This document shows, one piece after another, positions 26,226-34,076 of a stretch of DNA of 64,000 nucleotides. Position 1 is the stretch's first letter; the number at the start of each line of letters is the position of its first letter. Under the pieces are notes generated by a model, which was not told the origin of the DNA, made no database searches, and saw only the letters and a program-made list of their open reading frames with translations. The stretch is taken from positions 248,001-312,000 of the forward strand of contig NZ_JARTVY010000002.1 in NCBI RefSeq assembly GCF_031450805.1, given 5' to 3'. Source of the DNA: Caballeronia sp031450805 (lineage in GTDB: Bacteria > Pseudomonadota > Gammaproteobacteria > Burkholderiales > Burkholderiaceae). The position numbers were made by a program, and so were the translations under genes.

Positions 26226-27869
26226 CTATGCGCGCTTCGCGACCAGCGGCTTGCCCGTCTGCTGCGCGTGATCGGGAAGCGGCGCGTGCGCGCCGGCCCG
26301 CACGGGCAGACGGCGCAGGCGCACGGCCGTGCGGCTCGGGCGCAGTCCGGTGAGGTCGGAATACAGCGCGATCATCTTCGATACCGCTTCGCCCCAGCCG
26401 AAATCGCACGACATCGCGTTGCGCTGCATCGTGCGCCAGACAGGCGGACGCATGTACGCATCGAGGGCGCGGCCCGCTGCGGTAACGACATCGTCGGGCG
26501 TCTCCCCGTCGAACAGAAAGCCCGTGGGCGCACGCGAGGAGGGCTGCATCGCGATGGGAGCGTCGTGCGTGCCGTCGCGCATATACACGGTTTCGCGCGA
26601 GGCGATGTCGGCTTCGGCGGCGTCGACGATGGTATCGGCCAGTCCGCCCACGCGCGATGCCACCGGCAGGGTGCCGTAGCGCATCGCGTAAAGCTGCGTG
26701 AGGCCGCACGGCTCGAAGCGGCTTCCATGCAGCAGCATGTCCGCGCCTGCGTGCAGCGCATGCGCGCGACGCTCGCTATAACCGATATGCACGCCCACGC
26801 GATCGGGCCATTCCTGCGCGAGCTTGCGAAAACCCTTCTCGATGTACGCCTCGCCCTGACCGATCACGGCGAGCTGCAGGCGCGGATGCTTCTCCAGCAG
26901 ACGCGGGAGCGCCTGAAGCACGACATCGGCGAGCTTCTGGCCGGTCATGCGGCTGCCGATGGCGATCAGCGGCGCGAAAGGATCGACCGGCAGGCCGAAC
27001 ATGCGCTGCAGCGTGCGCTTGCAGGCGTGCTTGCCGCGCATGTCGTCGAACGAGTAATTGCGCTCGATCAGAGGATCGACGGCGGGATTCCACACGCCTT
27101 CGTCGATGCCGTTCACGACGCCCGACAGCTTGTCCGCGCAGCTTTGCAGCACGCCTTCCATCAGGTGCCCGAAGCGCGGGGTGAGAATTTCGCGCGCGTA
27201 GTTCTCACTGACGGTCGTCACGCGGTCGCTGTGAACGATACCCGCCTTCATCAGACTCAGCGCGCCATAGAACTCGATGCTCTGCGGATCGCTGAATGCG
27301 TGCACGAGCCACTTCTCCGGCACGCCGAGCGAGCGGCCGAGCGACAGCGCGTAGTTGCCCTGGAACGCGAGGTTGTGAATCGTAAAGACGCTCTTGGCCT
27401 GCACGCCGGCGTGCTTCATCAGCAGCGGCGTGAGGCCGCTGTGCCAGTCGTGCGCGTGAACGATATCCGGCTTCTTCACGCCGCGCACGCCTTCTGCGAC
27501 ACGCACGGCGGCTGCCGAGAGCGTCGCGAAGCGGACGGCGTTATCGGGATAGTCGCGGCCCTGCGCATCCTGATAGAGCCCCGTGCGCGCATACAGTGCA
27601 TCGCAGCGCAGCAAAAGGACGGGCACGCCGGTATCGGGCATGCGCCCGCGCAAGAGCGAGGCGTCGCCGCCGGGCAGATCGTGAAGGGTGCAGACCTTGC
27701 TGACGTCCTCCGCCATCGCGATGGCGTTCGGATATGCGGGCAGGAGGATGGTGGCGTCGACGCCGGCTGCGCGCAGGGCGGCGGCGTATGCGCTGACCAT
27801 GTCGCCGAGGCCGCCGGTCTTGGCGAGCGGGACGGCCTCGGAGGCGACCAGCAATACGTTCAAAGGCAA
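26226..27869 (-). CDS. glgA: Glycogen synthase
   Basis: GlgA (GT5, GT-B fold) extends alpha-1,4-glucan from a nucleotide glucose donor, normally ADP-glucose. The 547-residue protein starts LNVLLVASEAVPLAKTGGL, whose KTGGLGDM binds the donor. IVHAHDWHSGL and FTIHNLAFQGNY mark the N-terminal domain, and the C-terminal domain has PLIAIGSRMTGQKL and the SRFEPCGLTQLYAMRYG donor-site motif. Start TTG 27869 is chosen because AGGAG lies six bases upstream and the protein then begins at the conserved strand; a longer frame to 28016 looks non-coding at its N-terminus. It is the first gene of the eight-gene operon. No glgC is in the window. Confidence 0.94.
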   Translation of the reverse strand: MPLNVLLVASEAVPLAKTGGLGDMVSAYAAALRAAGVDATILLPAYPNAIAMAEDVSKVCTLHDLPGGDASLLRGRMPDTGVPVLLLRCDALYARTGLYQDAQGRDYPDNAVRFATLSAAAVRVAEGVRGVKKPDIVHAHDWHSGLTPLLMKHAGVQAKSVFTIHNLAFQGNYALSLGRSLGVPEKWLVHAFSDPQSIEFYGALSLMKAGIVHSDRVTTVSENYAREILTPRFGHLMEGVLQSCADKLSGVVNGIDEGVWNPAVDPLIERNYSFDDMRGKHACKRTLQRMFGLPVDPFAPLIAIGSRMTGQKLADVVLQALPRLLEKHPRLQLAVIGQGEAYIEKGFRKLAQEWPDRVGVHIGYSERRAHALHAGADMLLHGSRFEPCGLTQLYAMRYGTLPVASRVGGLADTIVDAAEADIASRETVYMRDGTHDAPIAMQPSSRAPTGFLFDGETPDDVVTAAGRALDAYMRPPVWRTMQRNAMSCDFGWGEAVSKMIALYSDLTGLRPSRTAVRLRRLPVRAGAHAPLPDHAQQTGKPLVAKRA

Positions 27870-28219
27870 AGTGGACTCCTGTGCGGACAAACACGGGGCG
27901 ATGGCCATGCGCTCGTCAACGTCTATCGGCGTGACGAGGAGCAGCCGGGCCGCGCATTCCGGTGCTGATCGGGTTGGTTCTTTTTGGCTTGCGCAGTGCA
28001 GCAATGTGCATGCCACGACCCGTTGCCGTATGTGCGGGCTCGCACGATCATTTCGGACTTATGTTCGACGAGGGTCCGCTGTCGCGCATCAGGGAACATC
28101 GAAAAGCGCATGATCGTGCCGCGTGTAAAACTGACAGCGGCAGGCGTCGCGTTTTTACACGGGGCGTTAAGAGCTTATGGCGTGGCTATGACAGGCGCAT
28201 TGCGCGCCTCGCTCCGGCG
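27870..28219. other. Upstream region of the glucan/trehalose operon
   Basis: About 350 bases with no convincing gene; it should hold the operon promoter on the minus strand. The main structure is the 9-base inverted repeat at 28122-28161. I did not find a clear -35/-10 pair for glgA. Confidence 0.5.
28122..28161. promoter_or_regulatory. Inverted repeat upstream of glgA, candidate operator
   Basis: CGTGTAAAA at 28122-28130 is repeated in inverse as TTTTACACG at 28153-28161, arms 9 bases long with a 22-base spacer, about 250 bases before the glgA start. It could be an operator for the operon or a hairpin ending the DUF1345 transcript, which also reads leftward and stops at 28220. Neither is proven. 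Confidence 0.4.
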
Positions 28220-28873
28220 TCAACCGCCGACCATGCTCGCCGCGATGTTGACCGACAGCCCGAGCACCGCGAGATTGAAGAAGAACGACAGCACCGATTG
28301 CGCGAGCGCCGTGCGGCGTGCGTCTCCGGAGCAGAGCACGACGTCCGAGGTCTGCGAGGCGACCGCGATCGTGAACGAGAAGTACAGGAAATCCCAATAG
28401 TCGGGTTTGAGATGGCGATCGGGAAACCGGAGCGCCGTATCGCCCGATGGCGAGCGATAGTAATGCCGCGCGTAATGCAGCGTGAACATCGTCGGGATGA
28501 GGAACCACGCGCCGAGCATCGTCGCGCCGGTCAGCGCGTAGTTCAGATACGCGTGCGCGCCGAGGCTTTTCGCTGCAGCCAGTTCAACGACGATCGCAAC
28601 GAGGCTCGCGACGGCCGCGAGAGTCACGATCATCAGCACGGCGGCGGCGTTTTCGTCCTCGCGTTCGGCGAGCGCCTGCACGTTGCTCTGATGCGCCGTG
28701 GCCATCTGCACCCAGATCAGCGCGAGGTACAGCCACACCGCCGAGTCCCAGCCGATGAGCGCGCGCACGATGGGCCGCACGTGCCCCGGCAGCAGCGCGG
28801 TGACGCCGAAACCGATCACGAGGGCGATCAGGGCGCGCGGACGCGTGCGCAACACGGGCGGAAGAAGGTTCAT
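28220..28873 (-). CDS. DUF1345 family membrane protein
   Basis: A 217-residue inner-membrane protein of unknown function in the DUF1345 family. Five or so hydrophobic segments are visible, including ALIALVIGFGVTALLPG, AVLMIVTLAAVASLVAIVVE and the C-terminal FFFNLAVLGLSVNIAASMV. The family-typical soluble-facing stretch FPDRHLKPDYWDFLYFSFTIAVASQTSDV lies around residues 150-180. It is read leftward toward glgA with a 350-base gap, so it is unlikely to belong to the operon. It is divergent from the phosphatase gene at 29081. Confidence 0.88.
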   Translation of the reverse strand: MNLLPPVLRTRPRALIALVIGFGVTALLPGHVRPIVRALIGWDSAVWLYLALIWVQMATAHQSNVQALAEREDENAAAVLMIVTLAAVASLVAIVVELAAAKSLGAHAYLNYALTGATMLGAWFLIPTMFTLHYARHYYRSPSGDTALRFPDRHLKPDYWDFLYFSFTIAVASQTSDVVLCSGDARRTALAQSVLSFFFNLAVLGLSVNIAASMVGG

Positions 28874-29080
28874 CGTCTCGACGGGGAAACGTGCAAGTCA
28901 GCGATTATCACTGACGCGCCTTACAGTGCGATGCTGCGAGCGATGGCCGCAGCGCCCGCTTTCGCGCGACAATCGCCATTGGAGACCATTTCGAAACGCT
29001 CTCGCCGCTCGCCGCCGAAAACGCAGCGAAAAGCGACCCAGCACGCACACCGGCCGTTGAGCCGGCGATAAGATCGACGC

Positions 29081-29818
29081 ATGAATGATCCTACCTATCC
29101 CGTCGTCTGCAGGCATCCAGCCAATGAGATCGGCCGCGATTTCGTCGTCGGCGATCTGCACGGCTGCGTCGATGCGCTGCGTTATCTGTTGCGCGAGATC
29201 GGCTTCGACGGCTCGCGCGATCGTCTGTTCTCAGTCGGCGACCTGATCGATCGCGGCACGGATTCTCTCGCGGCCATCGAGCTGATCGACAAGCCGTGGT
29301 TCTATCCGGTGCTCGGCAATCACGAGGATTCGCTGATCGCGGTCGCGACCGGGGCGATGCGCCGGCAGGCGTGGTACGCGATCGGCGGATCATGGGCCGA
29401 AACGCTCGCCGACGAACAGCTCCACGCGCTCGCCACGCGGCTCGCGCGGCTGCCGCTGGTGCGCATCGTCGGCGAGGGCGCGCGGCGCTTCAACGTGTTG
29501 CATGCGGAGTTCTTCGGCAGCGACGCCGATCTGGACGCCGCCGAGTTCGCGGACGAAACGCGCAGCCAGATGTTGTGGGGCCGCGGCCTTGCGCTCGGCA
29601 ATGCGGACCCCGGGTTGCAGCGCGGTCTCTCGCCGACGTATTGCGGCCATACGCCGATGCGCGCCGTGCGCCAGATCGGTTCGCAGATTTTCATCGATAC
29701 GGGCGCGTTCGCCTCGGAAGGGCGGCTCACGATCGTCGAAGCCGGCACCGACGAACGATGGTCCGTCAAGGAACGATGGGCCGCGTCGGAAGGCGCGCGG
29801 GAGCTGGCGCTGCCATAA
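29081..29818 (+). CDS. PPP-family metallophosphatase (PrpA/PrpB-like)
   Basis: A 245-residue calcineurin-like phosphoesterase with the full bacterial Ser/Thr protein phosphatase signature: GDLHGCVD (about 24-31), GDLIDRGTDS (about 51-60), LGNHEDSL (about 78-85) and the C-terminal CGHTPMRAV with the conserved metal-binding histidine. These residues bind two metal ions. Relatives include phage lambda phosphatase and E. coli PrpA/PrpB, cytoplasmic protein phosphatases. The substrate could also be a dinucleotide or other phosphoester. The stop codon is 59 bases before the topoisomerase start, so the two may share a transcript. Confidence 0.9.
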   Translation: MNDPTYPVVCRHPANEIGRDFVVGDLHGCVDALRYLLREIGFDGSRDRLFSVGDLIDRGTDSLAAIELIDKPWFYPVLGNHEDSLIAVATGAMRRQAWYAIGGSWAETLADEQLHALATRLARLPLVRIVGEGARRFNVLHAEFFGSDADLDAAEFADETRSQMLWGRGLALGNADPGLQRGLSPTYCGHTPMRAVRQIGSQIFIDTGAFASEGRLTIVEAGTDERWSVKERWAASEGARELALP

Positions 29819-29877
29819 AGGCACGGCCGTTGCTCAATTCCTCGCCATGTATCGAAAGCAAACAGGCGAGGCTTGCA

Positions 29878-31191
29878 GTGGCGACGATCGAAAGCAACGG
29901 GGCTGGCAGTACGAGCGGTGCACAGCACGGGAACGCGGCAGCCATCATCGACGATCTGCCACCCGGCCTCCGATACGTCGACGACTCGCGGCGCGGCTAT
30001 ACCCGCGAGTGGATCGACGGTGCGTTCGTCTATTTCAATACTCAGGGCAAGCGCATCGAGGATGAGGCCGAGATCCGGCGCATCAACGCGCTCGCCATCC
30101 CGCCCGCATATACCGATGTCTGGATTTGCCCCGATTCGCGCGGCCATCTGCAGGCGACGGGCCGCGATGCGCGCGGGCGCAAGCAGTATCGTTATCATCC
30201 GCAATGGCGCGAGACCCGCGACGCGAACAAGTACGAGCGCATGCTCGCGTTCGGCGCGGTGCTCCCGAAGCTGCGCGCTCGCGTCACGCGCGATCTCGCG
30301 CTCGACGGCATGCCGCGCGACAAGGTGCTCGCCACGGTCGTGCGGCTGCTCGACACGACGCTGATCCGCGTCGGAAGCGAGGAATACGCGCGCGAGAACC
30401 GCTCATACGGGCTGACGACGCTCAGGAAGCGGCACCTGAAAGTGTCGGCGGGAACGCTGCGCTTCAAGTTTCGCGGCAAGAGCGGCATCGAGCACGACGT
30501 CGCCGTGAGCGATGCGCGCGTCGCCCGGATCGTCAGGCGCTGCATGGACCTGCCCGGCCAGGACCTGTTCCAGTATCTCGATGCGGACGGCACGCGCCAC
30601 GGCGTGACTTCGTCCGACATCAACGACTATTTGCGGGAGATCACTGGCGCGGATTTCACTGCGAAGGACTATCGGACGTGGGCGGGCAGCGTGTTCGCGC
30701 TCGCGGCGCTGCGAAAGCTGCAGTGGGAGACAGTGACCGAGGCGCGCAAGCATATTGTCGGGACCATCAAGGAAGTGTCGCAACTGCTGCGCAACACGCC
30801 GGCCGTCTGCCGCAAGTGCTACGTGCATCCGGCCGTGATCGAGGCGTTCGAGGCGGGCGAACTTGCAGAGGCGCTGCCCGCGTCGCGTCGCCACGGACTG
30901 AAGACCGACGAGGCTGCACTCGTCATCTTTCTCGAGAAAGAAGCGAAGCGCCGGGCGCGCGAGGCGGCGCGGAAGAACCGCAAGGGCGCTGCGGCAAGCG
31001 ATACGCGGCTCACCGGCCTGCTCGCCGAATCGAGCCGCAAGGCGCGCGGGGGTGCGCTGAAGGGCAGCGCGAAGGACGCGGCGACGCAGGCAATCGAGAC
31101 CGTCGCGCGCAAGACCGCGCCGAAGGCCGCCCGCCCTGCGACGAAGAAGCTGTCGCGCACGCGGACATCGACGGCGGTGGCGATCCGATGA
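29878..31191 (+). CDS. DNA topoisomerase IB
   Basis: A bacterial (poxvirus-like) type IB topoisomerase of about 437 residues, which relaxes supercoils through a 3'-phosphotyrosine intermediate. The N-terminal domain (about 24-110) has GLRYVDDSRRGYTREW and PPAYTDVWICPDSRGHLQATG. The catalytic domain has RVGSEEYARENRSYGLTTLRKRH and ends in NTPAVCRKCYVHPAV, whose Tyr (about 315) is the nucleophile. A basic Lys/Ala/Arg-rich tail (about 360-437) is likely to bind DNA. GTG 29878 is chosen because GGCGAGG lies six bases upstream and the protein then begins just before the conserved domain. It converges on the RES toxin gene with four bases between stops. Confidence 0.92.
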   Translation: MATIESNGAGSTSGAQHGNAAAIIDDLPPGLRYVDDSRRGYTREWIDGAFVYFNTQGKRIEDEAEIRRINALAIPPAYTDVWICPDSRGHLQATGRDARGRKQYRYHPQWRETRDANKYERMLAFGAVLPKLRARVTRDLALDGMPRDKVLATVVRLLDTTLIRVGSEEYARENRSYGLTTLRKRHLKVSAGTLRFKFRGKSGIEHDVAVSDARVARIVRRCMDLPGQDLFQYLDADGTRHGVTSSDINDYLREITGADFTAKDYRTWAGSVFALAALRKLQWETVTEARKHIVGTIKEVSQLLRNTPAVCRKCYVHPAVIEAFEAGELAEALPASRRHGLKTDEAALVIFLEKEAKRRAREAARKNRKGAAASDTRLTGLLAESSRKARGGALKGSAKDAATQAIETVARKTAPKAARPATKKLSRTRTSTAVAIR

Positions 31192-31195
31192 TCGC

Positions 31196-31927
31196 CTAGC
31201 CGACCTGATTCAGCTCGAACACGTAATCGATCGCATCGCCGTTCCAGTTGTATTCGAGATACGCGGCGTGATGGCAGTCGCGCAGCATCGTCGTGCGCAA
31301 GGCGGCCAGGCATTCGCCCTGGGGATCGCGCACCGACGGATACGCGATCCCCGGCGCGCCCGCCGCACGGATTGCGCGGCCCAGAGCCTTGCCGGGCGCG
31401 TAGTCGTCCGGCGCGAGAATGCGCGGATCGAGACCCGCCAGCGCGATACGGTCGTCCCGCAGATCCACGACCTCGCCGTGCGCGATCACCGTATAGAGTC
31501 GCATCTGCTGACGCAGCGGCGCTTCCCGGGTCGCGGCGAGGAACAGGCCGGCGTGATAACGCGTCTCCGCGATGGCCGTGCGCCGCTCGCGGGCGCAATA
31601 GAACACGCCGAAGCTGCCGTCCGAAAAGCGGCTGCCGCTCGGATTCAAATGCGTGAAAGCGGCCATGATCGGCCCGCACCCCGGCCCGAAACAGCGTTCG
31701 CCGGGCGGCACGAGATCGAGTTCGCCAATCTCGGTGCGCAGGCGGTCGTTGGTCATCGCTTCGAGCGCATAGAGAGCGTCGAAATCCTGTGGCGACGCGA
31801 CGCGGTCGAAGAGATTCACCGCCGGGAAACGCGTCGGGATCACGCGATACGCCGGCGACCAGTCGAGTTCGCCGTGCGGCCAGCGCGCCCGCCAGTTCGA
31901 TTCAGCCTGCTTGTCGTTCACGCCCAT
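31196..31927 (-). CDS. RES-domain toxin
   Basis: A 243-residue RES-family toxin. Known members (MbcT, ParT and relatives) degrade NAD+ or ADP-ribosylate a target in the cytoplasm. Conserved residues are visible: the arginine in WSPAYRVIPTRF, the FGVFYCARERRTAIAETRYH core with Tyr and Glu, and the serine in IAYPSVRDPQGECLA. The arrangement is classic: the antitoxin gene comes first and overlaps this gene by ten bases. ATG 31927 is the first plausible start; sequence upstream in frame lies inside the antitoxin gene. No other mobile-element gene is adjacent. Confidence 0.9.
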   Translation of the reverse strand: MGVNDKQAESNWRARWPHGELDWSPAYRVIPTRFPAVNLFDRVASPQDFDALYALEAMTNDRLRTEIGELDLVPPGERCFGPGCGPIMAAFTHLNPSGSRFSDGSFGVFYCARERRTAIAETRYHAGLFLAATREAPLRQQMRLYTVIAHGEVVDLRDDRIALAGLDPRILAPDDYAPGKALGRAIRAAGAPGIAYPSVRDPQGECLAALRTTMLRDCHHAAYLEYNWNGDAIDYVFELNQVG

Positions 31928-32355
31928 CCGCCTCGCATCGCGTCGAGATACTGGCGCACGGCGACGAGATCGCTGATATTGCCCGCCAGCATGCGGTCGA
32001 GCGCCGGCCTGCCGCCGAACGGCGGCGCGGTGTTCGGACGCCTGACCCATGTATCGGCGGCGTGCGGCTCGGGCAGCAGGATTTGCAGCGCCTTGTAGAT
32101 GCCGAGAATCAGCGAGAGGCGCTCCAGCGTGTCGCGCGGCAACCGCGCCGATTCGGGCGTGTTCTTCCACTTGAAGTACGTGGAGCGGCCGGGCGAGCCG
32201 AGCAGCTTGATCTGCTCATCGGCCGACAACGCCCAGTCGCGGGCGATGTTGATGAAAGCGCGCAGGCCGGCAGCGGACAAGTCGCCGATATCCGGCGTGG
32301 AACGCGGCGCCGGCTGGCCGGCCGCCGCAGAGGCGGCGCGTGCGGCATGGGGCAT
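31918..32355 (-). CDS. Xre/MbcA/ParS-type antitoxin
   Basis: A 145-residue antitoxin of the Xre-MbcA-ParS family that should bind and block the RES toxin and repress its own operon. The N-terminal half has a helix-turn-helix-like region (about 38-80, including LSADEQIKLLGSPGRSTYFKWK) and the C-terminal half has the toxin-binding DUF2384 region with the family-typical WVRRPNTAPPFGGRPALDRML (about 103-125). The start is preceded by GGAG at ten bases. It overlaps the toxin start by ten bases. A 12-base perfect palindrome lies 39 bases before the start. Confidence 0.9.
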   Translation of the reverse strand: MPHAARAASAAAGQPAPRSTPDIGDLSAAGLRAFINIARDWALSADEQIKLLGSPGRSTYFKWKNTPESARLPRDTLERLSLILGIYKALQILLPEPHAADTWVRRPNTAPPFGGRPALDRMLAGNISDLVAVRQYLDAMRGGWA

Positions 32356-32358
32356 GTC

Positions 32359-32405
32359 GTTAAGTCTCCAAAGGAACTCTTAACGCATGGTAGTCCATAT
32401 ATGGA
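32359..32405 (-). promoter_or_regulatory. Candidate autoregulatory operator of the RES/Xre module
   Basis: AT-rich leader with two inverted repeats: GTTAAG (32359-32364) with CTTAAC (32379-32384), and the perfect palindrome TCCATATATGGA (32394-32405). Both lie just upstream of the antitoxin start, where toxin-antitoxin operators normally lie. The regulator and the exact promoter are inferred. Confidence 0.55.
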
Positions 32406-32446
32406 TTTATACAAGCGATATTTCGCCCGTGCGTGAGATGCGCTCG

Positions 32447-32719
32447 TCAGTCCTCGTCTTCACGCGGACCGTAGCGACGGCCGGGTACGTGCGAATTCAG
32501 CGCATCGGCGATATCGGATGGCGTGCAATCTGCCGGGACGATGCAGCGCTGCAGATGCGGATCGCTCTTCAGCGACCACTCGACCATCCGATACGCTTGA
32601 CCCCACGGCGGCTGGATCGGCGCGGACAGGCGGCAGCGGCTCAGCTTGAGCGCGGTGTGGCTGCGCATCGCCCGGGCAAGATTGGCGAACGGCGGACGCG
32701 CTACGGCGTTGCGGGACAT
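32447..32719 (-). CDS. Small hypothetical protein (90 aa)
   Basis: A 90-residue protein I do not recognise. It is basic in its first half (RSHTALKLSRCRL) and acidic at the end (PREDED). It has no signal peptide or membrane segment and contains two cysteines (SRCRL and RCIVPADC). The ATG start is chosen over an upstream one because GAGGA lies eight bases before it. It is read leftward toward the RES/Xre module, with about 90 bases before the antitoxin start, and is divergent from the LexA-box gene. Coding status rests on the ribosome binding site and frame composition. Confidence 0.5.
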   Translation of the reverse strand: MSRNAVARPPFANLARAMRSHTALKLSRCRLSAPIQPPWGQAYRMVEWSLKSDPHLQRCIVPADCTPSDIADALNSHVPGRRYGPREDED

Positions 32720-32946
32720 GGCACATTCCTCACGTTGGCGGCCCGGTTCGTCCGGTGGACTGCGCCGCACCGAAGGCGGCGGGCGGGCCTGATCGCGCGT
32801 CGAGTGTGTCCGTGCAGAATTAAGCCGCCCTTAATCGTCCGCGACGAGGGTCGGCGTGCGGCGATACGCCACGTCTTCCTGCCTAGAGGCAAACGTATGC
32901 GGTCAAGTGCGCCTTCGGCATTTTCACCACGGGCGGCGCGCTTTGT

Positions 32947-32983
32947 TTGCCGGCAGGCCGGCTTACTGTATATTCGTACAGCT
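32947..32983 (+). promoter_or_regulatory. SOS promoter with LexA box
   Basis: A perfect LexA half-site pair, CTGT-N8-ACAG, lies at 32966-32981 (CTGTATATTCGTACAG), extended by TA on the left to match the wider TACTGTATAT consensus. A fitting promoter overlaps it: -35 TTGCCG at 32947-32952, a 16-base spacer, and -10 TATATT at 32969-32974 inside the box. The start of transcription would be near 32981, with AAGGAG and ATG close behind. Confidence 0.75.
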
Positions 32984-33006
32984 TGTCTGCAACAAGGAGT
33001 TTGCCG

Positions 33007-33237
33007 ATGATTTCCCGCAACGATTCGCTCGAAGCCGCCGCGCTCGAACGTTTCATGCGCGCGACGCGCGCGGTGAACGCCGCGTTCGACGCCACGCGAG
33101 GCGAGCCGCAGTTCGAGCACGGCGTGCGGTCGGTGGCTCGTTCGCAGCAGCGCCTGGACGACGCATTGCGCGAACTCGAAACGTCCGAGCGCTCGCTCGA
33201 CGCCATCCTCTCGCGCAGCGCGCGCCAGGACCATTAG
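33007..33237 (+). CDS. Small protein under a LexA box, likely SOS-induced
   Basis: A 76-residue protein of no family I recognise, predicted to be mostly helical and cytoplasmic, with no membrane segment or signal peptide. It is rich in Arg, Glu and Ala, with heptad-like stretches (SVARSQQRLDDALRELETSERSLDAIL) that suggest a short coiled coil. The ATG start is strongly supported by AAGGAG at 32994-32999, seven bases upstream. The promoter carries a perfect LexA box, so DNA damage should induce it. Small SOS proteins in other bacteria often block cell division, but there is no sequence evidence for that here. The next gene starts 21 bases downstream and may share the transcript. Confidence 0.7.
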   Translation: MISRNDSLEAAALERFMRATRAVNAAFDATRGEPQFEHGVRSVARSQQRLDDALRELETSERSLDAILSRSARQDH

Positions 33238-33258
33238 GGGCAACAGGGGCATAAATCG

Positions 33259-33582
33259 ATGGAGCGAAACGACTTGAAACTCGCATTCCTGACGATGGCT
33301 TTCGTGCTGGGTTCGTCGCCGGTAGTGGCGGCGCCGCATTACACGGAAGTCTGGAATCCGCCCGAAGTTCACGTAGTGAAGGGCAAGAGCAAGGCGCATG
33401 GCGCATCGCGCACGGCCGGAAAGAAGAAGCGCAAGAGTGCATCGGCGGTCAAGCAGGTGGCCGACAAGGCTTCCATCGATCAGCCGGTCGCCGCGCCGCC
33501 GCGCAAGGGCGGCTCGCCGAAGCAGGCGGAGCCCGTCATTCCACGCAAGATCGACCCGAACGGACAGGTCATGCGCGTGTGA
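33259..33582 (+). CDS. Small exported Lys-rich hypothetical protein
   Basis: A 107-residue protein with a likely Sec signal peptide (LKLAFLTMAFVLGSSPVVAA, cleavage near residue 25) followed by a basic, low-complexity chain rich in Lys, Ala, Pro and Ser (KSKAHGASRTAGKKKRKSAS). No known domain. Such tails can bind acidic surfaces or nucleic acid, but a function cannot be assigned. It starts 21 bases after the 76-residue gene with no terminator between, so it is probably in the same LexA-controlled transcript. A strong terminator follows at 33601-33633. Confidence 0.65.
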   Translation: MERNDLKLAFLTMAFVLGSSPVVAAPHYTEVWNPPEVHVVKGKSKAHGASRTAGKKKRKSASAVKQVADKASIDQPVAAPPRKGGSPKQAEPVIPRKIDPNGQVMRV

Positions 33583-33600
33583 CGTATTGCTGGACGAACG

Positions 33601-33633
33601 AAAAAGGGGCGCTCCATCGGGGCGCCCCTTTTT
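33601..33633 (+). terminator. Rho-independent terminator
   Basis: AAAAAGGGGCGC pairs with GCGCCCCTTTTT around an 8-9 base loop, ending in a T-run. The flanking A and T runs make it able to work in both directions: it ends the small exported protein transcript and could also end the leftward DUF3309 transcript. Confidence 0.92.
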
Positions 33634-33655
33634 GTTTGAACCGGCGGCGGGGCGC

Positions 33656-33814
33656 TTATAGGCGTCCCATCAGCAACAGAACGATCACCACGACGAGCAC
33701 GACGCCGAGAATCCCGCTCGGTCCGTAACCCCAGCTACGGCTGTGCGGCCACGACGGAATGGCGCCGATCAACAGCAGGATGAGCACAATCAACAGGATG
33801 GTTCCGATCGTCAT
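33656..33814 (-). CDS. DUF3309 family small membrane protein
   Basis: A 52-residue protein with two hydrophobic segments, TIGTILLIVLILLLIGAIP and the C-terminal GILGVVLVVVIVLLLMGRL, joined by a WPHSRSWGYGPSG loop. This is the layout of DUF3309, a small inner-membrane family common in proteobacteria and of unknown function. The internal ATG at 33814 is chosen over an upstream in-frame start because AAGGAG lies just before it. It stands alone between a terminator and the phosphate permease gene. Confidence 0.85.
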   Translation of the reverse strand: MTIGTILLIVLILLLIGAIPSWPHSRSWGYGPSGILGVVLVVVIVLLLMGRL

Positions 33815-34076
33815 TTGACTTCTCCTTATAAAAGACCGCGCGACCATCCGGCTCGACGTGGCCTCCCAGGCAGCCGCACGTCGGAAGCGAGGCGGGATGC
33901 CGCCAGGCCGTCCGGTGTTGCGATCGACAAGGAGCGTTGAGCAGCATCCGTGCCATCGGCGTGAAAGCCTGATGAAGCAAGGCCCGGCGCGTCACTGGCG
34001 ACGCTTGCGCGGACCGCGCCGGTTGTCAAAAGGAAAGAGTTGGTCCGGCGCCTTGAAAGAATTGCACTGCGTCGAT

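Noticed and set aside
27962..29071. 369-codon open frame on the plus strand upstream of the phosphatase gene
   Set aside because: Crosses the DUF1345 gene in antisense and has no sensible start or motif. The true gene there is on the minus strand.
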